This document shows, in pieces, positions 50,989 to 59,048 of a stretch of 64,000 nucleotides of DNA. Source of the DNA: Pseudonocardia sp. C8 (GTDB lineage: Bacteria > Actinomycetota > Actinomycetes > Mycobacteriales > Pseudonocardiaceae). Below the pieces are notes generated by a model. That model worked only from the letters and a program-made list of their open reading frames with translations, ran no database searches and was not told where the DNA came from. The stretch is taken from the NCBI RefSeq assembly GCF_014267175.1, contig NZ_JACMTR010000002.1:4675501-4739500 (forward strand), read 5' to 3'. A program made the translations under genes and the position numbers. Each line of letters opens with the position of its first letter. Position 1 is the stretch's first letter.

Positions 50989-51492
50989 ATGCCCCCCGAC
51001 CATCGTTCGTCGTCGTTCGTGACGACGCACGTCCACACCGATGGCCCGATCCCGGGCCCGCACTCCCTGCTCACCCTGACCTCGGCCGCGTACTCCGCGG
51101 GCGGGGTCCCGATCGGTACGTTCACGGCCAACCTCCGGGAGCTCCCGGGGGCCACCGTGCACCCGGCCGCGCTCGAGATCTGGCGCGGCCGGGCCGAGGA
51201 GTGGCTCCAGACCCGGCGGGCCGCACGCCCGCCGGGCCGGGTCGCGATCGCCTACACCGCCTGGGTCGACGGCCTGGGCGGGAATCCGGTGTTCATCACC
51301 GACCCGGAGGAGCCCGAGCACCTGTTCGCCTACTGGTACCTGCAACGGTTCGCGGGACGGTGGCCGTTCTCGGCGGTCGTCGCCGCGTCCGCCCACCAGG
51401 ACCGGCCGTGGTCACCGCCGCCCTGCCCGCTCGCCGGGTGCCGGACGGCCGATGACACCGGCCACCGCGCCGCCGGGACACCGGCAGCCTGA
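50989..51492 (+). CDS. 3'-5' exonuclease-like protein with degenerate catalytic motif
   Basis: A 167-aa protein resembling a small RNase T-like exonuclease family (TDGPIPGPHSLLTLTSAAY, GTFTANLRELPGA, the HPAALEIWRGRAEEWLQ helix, WVDGLGGNPVF, FAYWYLQRFAGRWPFS). The first exonuclease motif normally gives Asp and Glu in a D-x-E-T-D arrangement. Here it reads T-H-V-H-T-D, so the two acidic residues appear lost and activity is doubtful. ATG 50989 has AGGA upstream; GTG 51019 and ATG 50959 are alternatives. Function unknown. Confidence 0.65.
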   Translation: MPPDHRSSSFVTTHVHTDGPIPGPHSLLTLTSAAYSAGGVPIGTFTANLRELPGATVHPAALEIWRGRAEEWLQTRRAARPPGRVAIAYTAWVDGLGGNPVFITDPEEPEHLFAYWYLQRFAGRWPFSAVVAASAHQDRPWSPPPCPLAGCRTADDTGHRAAGTPAA

Positions 51493-51554
51493 TGCACACC
51501 CCCGTCCGCGCCGGTCCGGCGCGGGCGGGGGTGTCGTCATGTCGGGGTGTGCCG

Positions 51555-51930
51555 CCACAGATCGCGGCACCGGTTCGCGTTCCGCGGAACGCGCCGCACG
51601 CCCTGGTGCCACCGTGCACAGGCCCGTCCGCGTTCCGCGGAACGCTCCCCACGCACCGGATGCCACACCCGTTCGCGAACCCGTCCGTCGTTCCACCGAA
51701 CACGCCACAAGCCCCGGACGCCACGGTCCCCGGGCCCGCCCGCGTTCCGCGGAACGCGCCGTAGGCATCGGATGCCACCGTTCGCGAGCCGTCCAGGTTC
51801 CGCGGAACGCGCCGCAGGCGCTGGTACCGCCGTTCGTGAGCCCGTACGCGTTCCGCGGAACGCGCCGCGGGCGCCGGGCGCCGCCGTTCGCGATGGCGAC
51901 CCGCTCCCCGCGAACGGCCGTGCCGCGGAG
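51555..51930. repeat. Array of six 53-54 bp repeats built on a 16-bp palindrome
   Basis: GCGTTCCGCGGAACGC, or a close variant, occurs at 51577, 51630, 51688, 51742, 51795 and 51848 (spacings 53, 58, 54, 53 and 53). Between palindromes lies GCCGCAGGC..., a GGATGCCACCG-like block and TTCGCGAGCCCGTCC. Four of six palindromes are perfect; two carry changes. A seventh decayed unit follows. No unique spacers separate units, so it is not a CRISPR array. It lies between the exonuclease-like gene and the EspG-like gene. Confidence 0.85.
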
Positions 51931-51984
51931 CGGGCCTGCCTAGCGTGCGCCGGGAGTCCGTGCCCGCTCCCGGCGGAGGTCGCC

Positions 51985-52761
51985 GTGCCCGTCCCCACCT
52001 TCGTGCTCAGCGCGGCGGAGTTCGCGGTCCTGCGGGAGCATCTCGGGCTCGGTGCCGCACCCGCCGCGCTGCGCCTGCCGCCGGCCGGCCGGACCCGGGC
52101 CGAGCGGGTCCGGATCGTGGCCCACGGGCCGGGCGGGCTGGACGGGCTGCGTGGCCGCGGCCTGGCCGGCCCGGCGGGTGCGGACCCCGTCCTGGTGCGG
52201 CAGCTCGTGCTGCTGCACCGCCCGGAACGGCAGCTGGAGGTCCGGGGCTGGTTCGGGGCGCCGCTGCGGGCGGTCGCCGCCGAACGCGACGGCGACGGGG
52301 TCCTCGCCGTGCACACCGGCGGCACGGTGACGGTCAGGCCCGCGGGGGCGCCGGCGCACGCGGCGGTGTCGGCGCTGCCGCCGGTCGCGGCCGGGCCGCT
52401 GCTCCGCGTGCCGGCCACGGCTCCCGCGCTCCCCGGCGACCGTGCTGCACCCGTCGGCCCGCTCGGCGTGCCGGTCACGGCCCCGGCGGGTCGCGGTGAC
52501 GCGGACGTCGTCGCCGCGGTGCTCCGCGGACCGACCCACCGGGCCCGGGTGTGCGCCGTCCGGTACGACCGCTGGGGCAGCCCTGCCCGGCTGCCGGGGC
52601 ACGTCGCCGTCGTCGACACCCCGGACGGCCGCTACCTGCTCACCGGCGGCCCCGGTCGGGCGAGCCTCGCCCCGGCCGACCGGGACACGCTGGCGGGACT
52701 GCTGACGGACCTGCTCAGGCCAGGTCGGAGTGCTGCATCAGCTGACGACCCGCCTCGGTGA
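51985..52761 (+). CDS. EspG-family (ESX secretion-associated) protein
   Basis: A 258-aa protein with the EspG fold pattern: FVLSAAEFAVLREHLGLG at the start, a helical RTRAERVRIV region, LVLLHRPERQLEVRGWFG with AVAAERDGDGVLAVHTGG in the middle, and a C-terminal GHVAVVDTPDGRYLLTGG. EspG proteins are cytosolic chaperones for PE/PPE or WXG100 substrates of type VII secretion. No esx, eccC or WXG100 gene is near, so it is an orphan here. It starts at GTG behind GGAGGTCGCC. The 3' end overlaps lpdA by 47 bp tail to tail. Confidence 0.8.
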   Translation: MPVPTFVLSAAEFAVLREHLGLGAAPAALRLPPAGRTRAERVRIVAHGPGGLDGLRGRGLAGPAGADPVLVRQLVLLHRPERQLEVRGWFGAPLRAVAAERDGDGVLAVHTGGTVTVRPAGAPAHAAVSALPPVAAGPLLRVPATAPALPGDRAAPVGPLGVPVTAPAGRGDADVVAAVLRGPTHRARVCAVRYDRWGSPARLPGHVAVVDTPDGRYLLTGGPGRASLAPADRDTLAGLLTDLLRPGRSAASADDPPR

Positions 52762-54118
52762 TCGATCCCGACAGCGAGGGGTAGACCGAGAAGGTGTGCG
52801 CGAGGTCGTCGACGCTGAGCCCGTTCTGGACGGCGAGCGCGATCGGCAGGATCAGCTCGCTGGCCACCGGCGCCACCACCACGCCGCCGACGACCGTGCC
52901 GGACGCCGGCCGGCAGAACAGCTTGACGAAACCGCGCCGCAGCCCGCGCATCTTGGCCCGCGCGTTGGTCGACAGCGGGAGCATGACCGTGCGGGCCGGG
53001 ACCTCGCCGGAGTCGATCACCTGCTGGCTGATGCCGACCGTCGCGATCTCCGGGCGGGTGAAGACGTTCGCCGCGACCGTGCGCAGCCGGATCGGGGCGA
53101 CGCCCTCGCCGAGGGCGTGCCACATCGCGATCCGGCCCTGCATCGCCGCGACCGAGGCGAGCATCAGGACCCCGGTGCAGTCGCCGGCGGCGTAGACGCC
53201 CGGCTCGGACGTCCGGGACACCCGGTCGACCGTGATGAACCCGCCCCGGTCGGTCTCGATCCCGGCCTTGTCCAGGCCCAGGTCACCGGTGTTGGGCACC
53301 GAGCCGACCGTCATCAGCGCGTGCGAGCCGGACACGGTGCGGCCGTCGGTCAGCGTCACCAGGACGCCGTCGCCGGTGTTCTCGACCTTCTCGGCGCGGG
53401 CGTTGGGCAGGATCTCCACGCCGCGCTCGGCGAAGACCTCCTCCAGCACGGCGGCCGCGTCGGCGTCCTCGTGCGGCAGCACCCGGTCCCGGCTCGAGAC
53501 GAGGGTCACCCGGCAGCCCAGCTCGACGTAGGCGGAGCAGAACTCGGCCCCGGTCACCCCGGACCCGATGACGATCAGGTGCTCGGGCAGCTCCTCCAGG
53601 TCGTAGAGCTGGCGCCAGTCCAGGATCCGGTCGCCGTCCGGGCGGGCGGACTCGAGCACCCGCGGGGTGGCGCCGGTGGCGACCAGCACGACGTCGGCGA
53701 GGATCGACTCGCCGGAGCCGTCGGCGTGGGTGACGGCGATCTCGTGCGCGGCCCGGGACTCCGCGGGCCCGGTGAACTGGGCGGTCCCGGACACGATCCG
53801 GACACCCTCGTTCTCCAGCTGCGCGCGGACGTCGGCGGACTGGGCGAGGGCGAGGGACTTGACGCGCTCGTTGACCGCCGGGAGATCGACGGCCGCGTTC
53901 CCGCGGTCGACGAGCACACCCAGGTCCTCGGCGCGGTGCAGGTCGACACGGACCGCGGCGGACGAGATGAACGTCTTCGACGGGACGCAGTCGGAGACGA
54001 CACAGGCGCCGCCCATCCCGTCGCGCTCGACGACGGTCACCTCGCTGCCGTGCTGGGCGGCGACGAGCGCAGCCTCGTACCCGGCCGGTCCGCCGCCCAT
54101 GATGACGATGCGGGTCAC
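52715..54118 (-). CDS. lpdA: NAD(P)H-quinone/disulfide-reductase-type flavoprotein
   Basis: A 467-aa pyridine nucleotide-disulfide reductase family protein, matching mycobacterial LpdA (Rv3303c), an NAD(P)H:quinone reductase. It has the FAD loop MGGGPAGYEAALVAAQHG, a GGACVVSDCVPSKT region, the NAD(P) loop VIGSGVTGAEFCSAYVELG and GVYAAGDCTGVLMLASVAAMQG. The C-terminal interface domain is complete but lacks the HxxxxE pair of dihydrolipoamide dehydrogenase, so lipoamide is unlikely as substrate. It starts at GTG and is divergent from the cyclotransferase-like gene. Confidence 0.92.
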   Translation of the reverse strand: MTRIVIMGGGPAGYEAALVAAQHGSEVTVVERDGMGGACVVSDCVPSKTFISSAAVRVDLHRAEDLGVLVDRGNAAVDLPAVNERVKSLALAQSADVRAQLENEGVRIVSGTAQFTGPAESRAAHEIAVTHADGSGESILADVVLVATGATPRVLESARPDGDRILDWRQLYDLEELPEHLIVIGSGVTGAEFCSAYVELGCRVTLVSSRDRVLPHEDADAAAVLEEVFAERGVEILPNARAEKVENTGDGVLVTLTDGRTVSGSHALMTVGSVPNTGDLGLDKAGIETDRGGFITVDRVSRTSEPGVYAAGDCTGVLMLASVAAMQGRIAMWHALGEGVAPIRLRTVAANVFTRPEIATVGISQQVIDSGEVPARTVMLPLSTNARAKMRGLRRGFVKLFCRPASGTVVGGVVVAPVASELILPIALAVQNGLSVDDLAHTFSVYPSLSGSITEAGRQLMQHSDLA

Positions 54119-54261
54119 GGGACGTCTCCCCCTGTGGATGTCGGTGGTGGGGCCGGTGAGCGGCCTCGCCCACCGACGTCGGCTCCGAGCACAGTACGCG
54201 TGTCCGATTCCTCGGGGCGGCCGGGTCGAGGCGCTGGATCGGGGCCGATTACCCTGCTCGC

Positions 54262-54720
54262 GTGCCGCTGTATGCCGCGTACGGGTCGAACATGGACCCC
54301 GAGCAGATGAAAGAGCGCGCCCCGCACTCGCCGATGGCCGGGACCGGGTGGCTCCAGGGCTGGCGGCTGACGTTCGGCGGTGAGGACTACACCTGGGAGG
54401 GCGCGCTCTCCACCGTGGTGGAGGAGCCGGGTTCGCAGGTCTTCGTCGTGCTCTACGACGTCCCCGAGCACGACGAGAAGGTGCTCGACCGCTGGGAGGG
54501 CAGCGAGCTCGGGATGCACAAGAAGCTGCGCCTGCGGGTGGCCACCCTGGACGGCAGCGTGCTCGCCTTCGTCTACGTGCTGAACGCCTACGAGGGCGGC
54601 GAGCCGTCGGCCCGCTACCTCGGGGTGCTCGCCGACGCCGCCGAGACCGCGGGCGCGCCCGCCGACTACGTCAACGACCTGCGCAGCCGGCCGAGCCGCA
54701 AGTCCTCCCCCGGCGGCTGA
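54262..54720 (+). CDS. Gamma-glutamylcyclotransferase-fold protein
   Basis: A 152-aa protein with the family start YAAYGSNMDPEQM (residues 4-16), GWRLTFGGEDYTWEGALSTVV and VFVVLYDVPEHDEKVLDRWEG (the E or D acid near residue 75), ending in YLGVLADAAETAGAPADYV. The fold removes gamma-glutamyl groups as 5-oxoproline, but the bacterial substrate is unknown. The GTG start is supported by the conserved N-terminus. Corresponds to Rv3304, next to lpdA. Confidence 0.9.
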   Translation: MPLYAAYGSNMDPEQMKERAPHSPMAGTGWLQGWRLTFGGEDYTWEGALSTVVEEPGSQVFVVLYDVPEHDEKVLDRWEGSELGMHKKLRLRVATLDGSVLAFVYVLNAYEGGEPSARYLGVLADAAETAGAPADYVNDLRSRPSRKSSPGG

Positions 54721-54800
54721 ACCGCCGCCGCGGCGCCGGCGCCCGGACGAGCCCGGGCCGGGCGAGCCGGGCCGCACGCCGTGGTCCGGGCGCCGCCCGG

Positions 54801-56045
54801 TCAGGACGCCGTGGCCAGGGCCGCCAGGGCCGCGTGCACCAGCACCCGGGTGCCGAACGGCAGCGCCCGCTCGTCCAGGTCGAACGTGGGCTGGTGGATG
54901 TCGCGCTTCGGGCCGCTGCCCGGCCACACACCCAGCCGGGCCATCGCGCCCGGCGCCTGCTCCAGGTACCAGGCGAAGTCCTCGCCACCGGAGGACTGCT
55001 CGGTGCCGGTGTCGGCCGCGTCCCCGCCGACGGTCACGGCCGCGTCGCGCAGCAGGCCGGTGGAGACGTCGTCGTTGACCACCGGCGGGACACCGCGGAC
55101 GTGGTCGAGCACGTAGCCGACGCCGGTCGGGGCCAGCACGGAGGCGACCAGCGCGCGGACCGTGTCCTCGAGTTCGGTCCAGGTGGCGTGGTCGGCGGTA
55201 CGCAGCGTGCCGCGCAGCAGCCCGGACTGCGGGATGGCGTTGGCGGCGTCGCCGGCGTGCACGGCGCCCCAGGTCAGCACGGTGCCCGAGCGCGGGTCGA
55301 CGTGCCGGGTCAGCAGCAGCGGGACCTGGGTGGTGAGCAGCCCGAGCGCCTGGACCAGGTCCGCGGTCAGGTGCGGGCGGGACGTGTGCCCGCCGGGCGA
55401 GGTCAGCCGGATCTCGAGCAGGTCGCAGGCCGACGTGATCGGCCCGACCCGGGTGCCGAGCCGCCCGACCTCCAGGCGCGGGTCGCAGTGCAGCGCGAAG
55501 ATCCGCTGCACGCCTTCCATGACCCCCTGCTCGACGACGTCGAGCGCCCCGCCGGGCTGGACCTCCTCGGCCGGCTGGAACACCAGCCGGACCCGGCCGG
55601 GCAGCGACGGCGCCGCGTTCAGCGCCAGCGCTGCACCGAGCAGCATCGCGGTGTGGGCGTCGTGCCCGCAGGCGTGCATCACGCCGGGGGTCGTGGAGGC
55701 GAACCCCAGCCCGCTCTGCTCCTGCAGGGGCAGGGCGTCCATGTCGGCGCGGAGCGCCACCAGCGGTTCGCCGTGGCCGACGTCGCACACGACGCCGGTG
55801 CCCCCGGACAGCGTGCGCGGCTCGAGGCCGGCGCGCAGCAGCGTCTCCGACACCCGGGCCGTGGTCAGGTGCTCCTGGCGGGCCAGCTCGGGCTGCGCGT
55901 GGATCGCCCGGCGCCAGCCCACGATGTCGCCCGTGTGCGCCCGCATCCACGATTCCAGCCAGGCCGGACCCGTGCCGGCGCCGAGGTCGTCGACGGCGAT
56001 GTCGACGGTCTCGGGGAGCTCGGTGCGGGTCTGCAGCGCAGTCAC
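54801..56045 (-). CDS. M20-family amidohydrolase
   Basis: A 414-aa zinc-dependent amidohydrolase (AmiA-like, Rv3305c). Features are the N-terminal RRAIHAQPELARQEHLT, ALRADMDALPLQE, the metal motif HACGHDAHTAMLLGAA, FQPAEEVQPGG with the catalytic glutamate, and GGEDFAWYLEQAPGAMARLG at the end. Such enzymes hydrolyse N-acyl amino acids or peptides. It starts at GTG (VTALQTRTELPE) behind GAGGAGG. Only one gene of the mycobacterial amiA/amiB pair is present. Confidence 0.92.
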   Translation of the reverse strand: MTALQTRTELPETVDIAVDDLGAGTGPAWLESWMRAHTGDIVGWRRAIHAQPELARQEHLTTARVSETLLRAGLEPRTLSGGTGVVCDVGHGEPLVALRADMDALPLQEQSGLGFASTTPGVMHACGHDAHTAMLLGAALALNAAPSLPGRVRLVFQPAEEVQPGGALDVVEQGVMEGVQRIFALHCDPRLEVGRLGTRVGPITSACDLLEIRLTSPGGHTSRPHLTADLVQALGLLTTQVPLLLTRHVDPRSGTVLTWGAVHAGDAANAIPQSGLLRGTLRTADHATWTELEDTVRALVASVLAPTGVGYVLDHVRGVPPVVNDDVSTGLLRDAAVTVGGDAADTGTEQSSGGEDFAWYLEQAPGAMARLGVWPGSGPKRDIHQPTFDLDERALPFGTRVLVHAALAALATAS

Positions 56046-56489
56046 CTTGTCCTCCTCGTCCGGTGAACGTCCGGGCCCGGCGCTGCGGTCCGCTGCCGGC
56101 CGCCGTCGGCGGCAGCTGTCACGGATACCGTTCCATCGCGCCCGTCTGAGAGGAATGGTCCTCACCCGTCCGGCGGTGTTCCAGTCGAAAGCGGCCGTTC
56201 CGGGATCGAGGCGGCGAGGGGTCGGCGAGCTGCTGCCAGCGGGTTCGTCACGCATGACGAGCGGGCGGGCGGAGGCACGACGAGCGGGCGTTACGGCCGT
56301 TCACCGCCGGTTCGCACCACCGTCGCGTCCGCGTCGTCACCGCGCCGTGATCCGGGGTCGCCCGTCGGACGGCGGCGCCCGCCGGGCGTCCGGCCCCACC
56401 GGCGCCGTCACGCATCGTGATCGGCCGGCACGCGGAGTGACATACCGTGTCCGAGCAGATCCGCCGGGGCACGATGGGACAATCACGGC
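56046..56489. other. Divergent gap between amidohydrolase and Ser/Thr kinase
   Basis: 444 bp without a convincing gene. ACGAGCGGGCG occurs twice (about 56260-56292), TCGTCA-CGCA-TGACGA forms a small palindrome (56246-56261) and GTCACGCAT occurs twice. A GACAAT lies about 11 bp before the kinase GTG and could be its -10 in a leaderless message. The rest I cannot interpret. Confidence 0.4.
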
Positions 56490-58178
56490 GTGTCCGTTCC
56501 CGAGGGCGAGGTCCAGCGCCGTCAGATCGCCGGGCGGTACCGCGTCGACGGCCCGCTCGGCAGCGGCGCGATGGGCACCGTGTGGTCCGGCTTCGACGAC
56601 GTCCTGCAGCGGCGGGTCGCGCTCAAGGAGCTGAAGATCCCGGACGGGATCCCGGACGGGGAGAAGCTCGAGCTCCGCGAGCGGATCATGCGCGAGGCCC
56701 GGGCCCTGGCCGGGCTGTCGCACCCGAACGTCGTCACCGTGTTCGACGTCCTGGACTCCGGGGGCGACGAACCGCTGGTGATCATGGAGCTGGTGCCGTC
56801 GCGGAACCTGGCCGCGGCGATCTCGGAGCTCGGCCGGCTGGACGTCGCGCAGGCGGGGGTGGTCGGGTTCGGCACCGCGGCGGCGCTGCGCGCGGCGCAC
56901 CGGGCCGGGATCACGCACCGGGACGTCAAGCCCGGCAACGTGCTGATCTCCGACGACGGCCGGATCAAGCTCACCGACTTCGGTATCGCCCGCAACGAGT
57001 CCGACGCGCCGATGACCTCGGCCGGGCTGGTGCTGGGCTCGCCCGCCTACATCGCGCCCGAGGTCGCGGCCGGCCAGCCGGTGACCCCGGCCGCGGACCT
57101 GTGGGGGCTGGGCGCCACGCTGTTCGCCGCCGTCGAGGGCCGGCCGCCCTACGACGTCGACGGCGACCCGGTGAAGACGATCACCGAGGTCGTCGACGGC
57201 CCGGTCCCGGTCCCGAGCGTGACCGGCCCGCTCGCCGAGGTGATCGGCGGGCTGATGGTCAAGGAGCCGTCCGGGCGCATGACACTCGACGAGGTCCGGG
57301 CCCGGCTGCGCCCGCTGCTCGCCGACCCGGACGACCCGATCTTCCCCGGGTCCCCGGACGTCCCGACGATTATGGCCCGGGTGCCGGCACCGACCGCGGC
57401 CTCGGGCCCGCAGGCATCGCGTGCGCCGGGCACCGGGGCCCACGCCCCCGGCGCCCGCGCGCGGGCCGGGGCGCCGCTCGCCGCCGATCCCGGCCCGGTC
57501 CCGGCCGCGCCGGCGCCGCGGTCACCGGAACCGGCCCGGGCCGCCCCGCCGCGGCCCGCGCCCGCCCGGCCGCAGGCCACCCGGGCCGCGGCCCGGCCGG
57601 GTGGCGTCGCCGGGGTGCTCGGCGGGATCCCGCTGGTCCTCGCGGGCGTGCTGCTCGTGCTGGTGGGCGCGCTGGCCGGGTTCGCGGGCGTCCGCGCCCT
57701 GGCCGGGCAGGAGCCGCTGAGCACGGTCACGGTCGCCACCGAGCGCACCCCGCGGATCGCCCACCCGGACCCGCTCGGGTTCTCGGTCGCCGTCCCGCAG
57801 GACTGGACGCAGTACCGCTCGCCCGCCCGGGACGGGTCGGCGGTGGTCCGGTTCGTCAGCCCGGACGGCCGGCAGGAGCTGTCGGTGCAGGCGGCGGCCT
57901 CGCTGCCCGCGGTCACCGATGCGCTGACCCCGGAGGCGCTCGGGGTCGACGCCGTCGACGCCGGCCCGGTGCGCACGCTGCCGGACGGCACCAGCCAGGT
58001 GGAGATGACCACGACCAGCGGCCCGCACGAGCGCCGCATCCTCATGCGGGTCATCCCGGGCCGGAGCCCGGACGGCGTCTGGGTGCTGCAGCTGGCGTCC
58101 CCGGCCGGCCGGGCCGAGGGCGCCGCGGACGGCCTGTTCGACGCGATCGCGACCGGCTTCCGGAGCACCGCGGGCTGA
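56490..58178 (+). CDS. Membrane Ser/Thr protein kinase (PknB-like architecture)
   Basis: A 562-aa Hanks-type kinase. ATP loop [12 protein letters not shown] (about 21-32), lysine in VALKELKI, catalytic loop [13 protein letters not shown], and YIAPEVAAG at the end of the activation segment. A long Pro/Ala linker (about 295-370) leads to one membrane helix (about 373-396). The outer 165 residues form a small beta-rich domain ([21 protein letters not shown]...). There are no PASTA repeats, so the signal is probably not muropeptides. It starts at GTG and may be leaderless. Confidence 0.93.
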   Translation: MSVPEGEVQRRQIAGRYRVDGPLGSGAMGTVWSGFDDVLQRRVALKELKIPDGIPDGEKLELRERIMREARALAGLSHPNVVTVFDVLDSGGDEPLVIMELVPSRNLAAAISELGRLDVAQAGVVGFGTAAALRAAHRAGITHRDVKPGNVLISDDGRIKLTDFGIARNESDAPMTSAGLVLGSPAYIAPEVAAGQPVTPAADLWGLGATLFAAVEGRPPYDVDGDPVKTITEVVDGPVPVPSVTGPLAEVIGGLMVKEPSGRMTLDEVRARLRPLLADPDDPIFPGSPDVPTIMARVPAPTAASGPQASRAPGTGAHAPGARARAGAPLAADPGPVPAAPAPRSPEPARAAPPRPAPARPQATRAAARPGGVAGVLGGIPLVLAGVLLVLVGALAGFAGVRALAGQEPLSTVTVATERTPRIAHPDPLGFSVAVPQDWTQYRSPARDGSAVVRFVSPDGRQELSVQAAASLPAVTDALTPEALGVDAVDAGPVRTLPDGTSQVEMTTTSGPHERRILMRVIPGRSPDGVWVLQLASPAGRAEGAADGLFDAIATGFRSTAG

Positions 58179-58218
58179 CCCGGCGGGCCCGTGGCGGGGG
58201 CCGTTTAGGCTGGCGCGC

Positions 58219-59043
58219 ATGTCCGTCCGCACGACGACCGCCGCGGCCGACGCCGCTGCCGAGCTCGCCCGCCGCACCGGCGCCGCCACCCACGACGTCG
58301 CGGTGGTGCTCGGGTCCGGCTGGCGCCCCGCCGCCGACGTCCTCGGCGCGGAGGACACCGGGGACGCAAGGGACACCGGGGCCGTCGAGATCCCGATGAC
58401 CGAGCTGCCGGGGTTCGTGCCGCCGTCCGCCGTCGGGCACGGCGGCACGGTCCGCTCGCTGACCGTCGGCGGGACGCGGGTGCTGGTACTGCTGGGCCGC
58501 ACCCACCTCTACGAGGGGCACGGCGTCGACCCGGTCGTGCACGGGGTCCGGACGGCGGCCGCAGCGGGGGCCCGCGCGGTCGTCCTCACCAACGCCGCGG
58601 GCGGGATCACCGAGGGCCTGTCGGTCGGGCAGCCGGTCCTGATCGCCGACCACCTGAACCTGCTGGCCCGCTCGCCGCTGGTCGGTCCGCGGTTCGTCGA
58701 CCTCACCGAGGCCTACTCCCCCCGGCTGCGGGCGGTGGCCCGGGAGCTGGACCCGTCGCTGGTCGAGGGGGTCTACGCCGGGCTGCCGGGCCCGCACTTC
58801 GAGACGCCCGCCGAGATCCGGATGCTGCGCGGGCTCGGCGCGGACCTGGTCGGCATGTCGACGGTGCTGGAGACGATCGCCGCCCGGGCCGAGGGGCTCG
58901 AGGTCGCGGGGATCTCGCTGGTCACGAACCTGGCCGCGGGCCTGTCCGGGCAGCCGCTGAGCCACCAGGAGGTCCTCGAGGCCGGGCAGGCGGCCGCGAC
59001 CCGGATGGGAACCCTGCTGCGCGACCTGATCGGCCGGATCTGA
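58219..59043 (+). CDS. punA: Purine-nucleoside phosphorylase
   Basis: A 274-aa trimeric-type PNP that splits inosine and guanosine with phosphate. Phosphate-site residues are in [18 protein letters not shown] is the catalytic-loop region, and [31 protein letters not shown] is the full family signature with the purine-binding glutamate. The stop lies 5 bp before the start of pmmB, so both are one operon, as in mycobacteria (Rv3307-Rv3308). With upp it belongs to nucleotide salvage. Confidence 0.95.
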   Translation: MSVRTTTAAADAAAELARRTGAATHDVAVVLGSGWRPAADVLGAEDTGDARDTGAVEIPMTELPGFVPPSAVGHGGTVRSLTVGGTRVLVLLGRTHLYEGHGVDPVVHGVRTAAAAGARAVVLTNAAGGITEGLSVGQPVLIADHLNLLARSPLVGPRFVDLTEAYSPRLRAVARELDPSLVEGVYAGLPGPHFETPAEIRMLRGLGADLVGMSTVLETIAARAEGLEVAGISLVTNLAAGLSGQPLSHQEVLEAGQAAATRMGTLLRDLIGRI

Positions 59044-59048
59044 GCAGC

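Noticed and set aside
50786..51022. 78-codon frame upstream of the exonuclease-like gene
   Set aside because: A promoter precedes it and its end overlaps an alternative start, but the His/Pro/Thr-rich product looks random and its last third has poor codon use. Kept only as a note in the promoter entry.
51555..51930. Possible CRISPR or coding repeat (AFRGTRTG-like peptide on the minus strand)
   Set aside because: Linkers are diverged copies rather than unique spacers, and spacings of 53, 54 and 58 bp break any reading frame. The peptide pattern is a by-product of the palindrome.
56246..56420. Repeated GTCACGCAT and ACGAGCGGGCG motifs before the Ser/Thr kinase
   Set aside because: Only two copies each, short and GC-rich. 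Not distinguishable from chance by eye.
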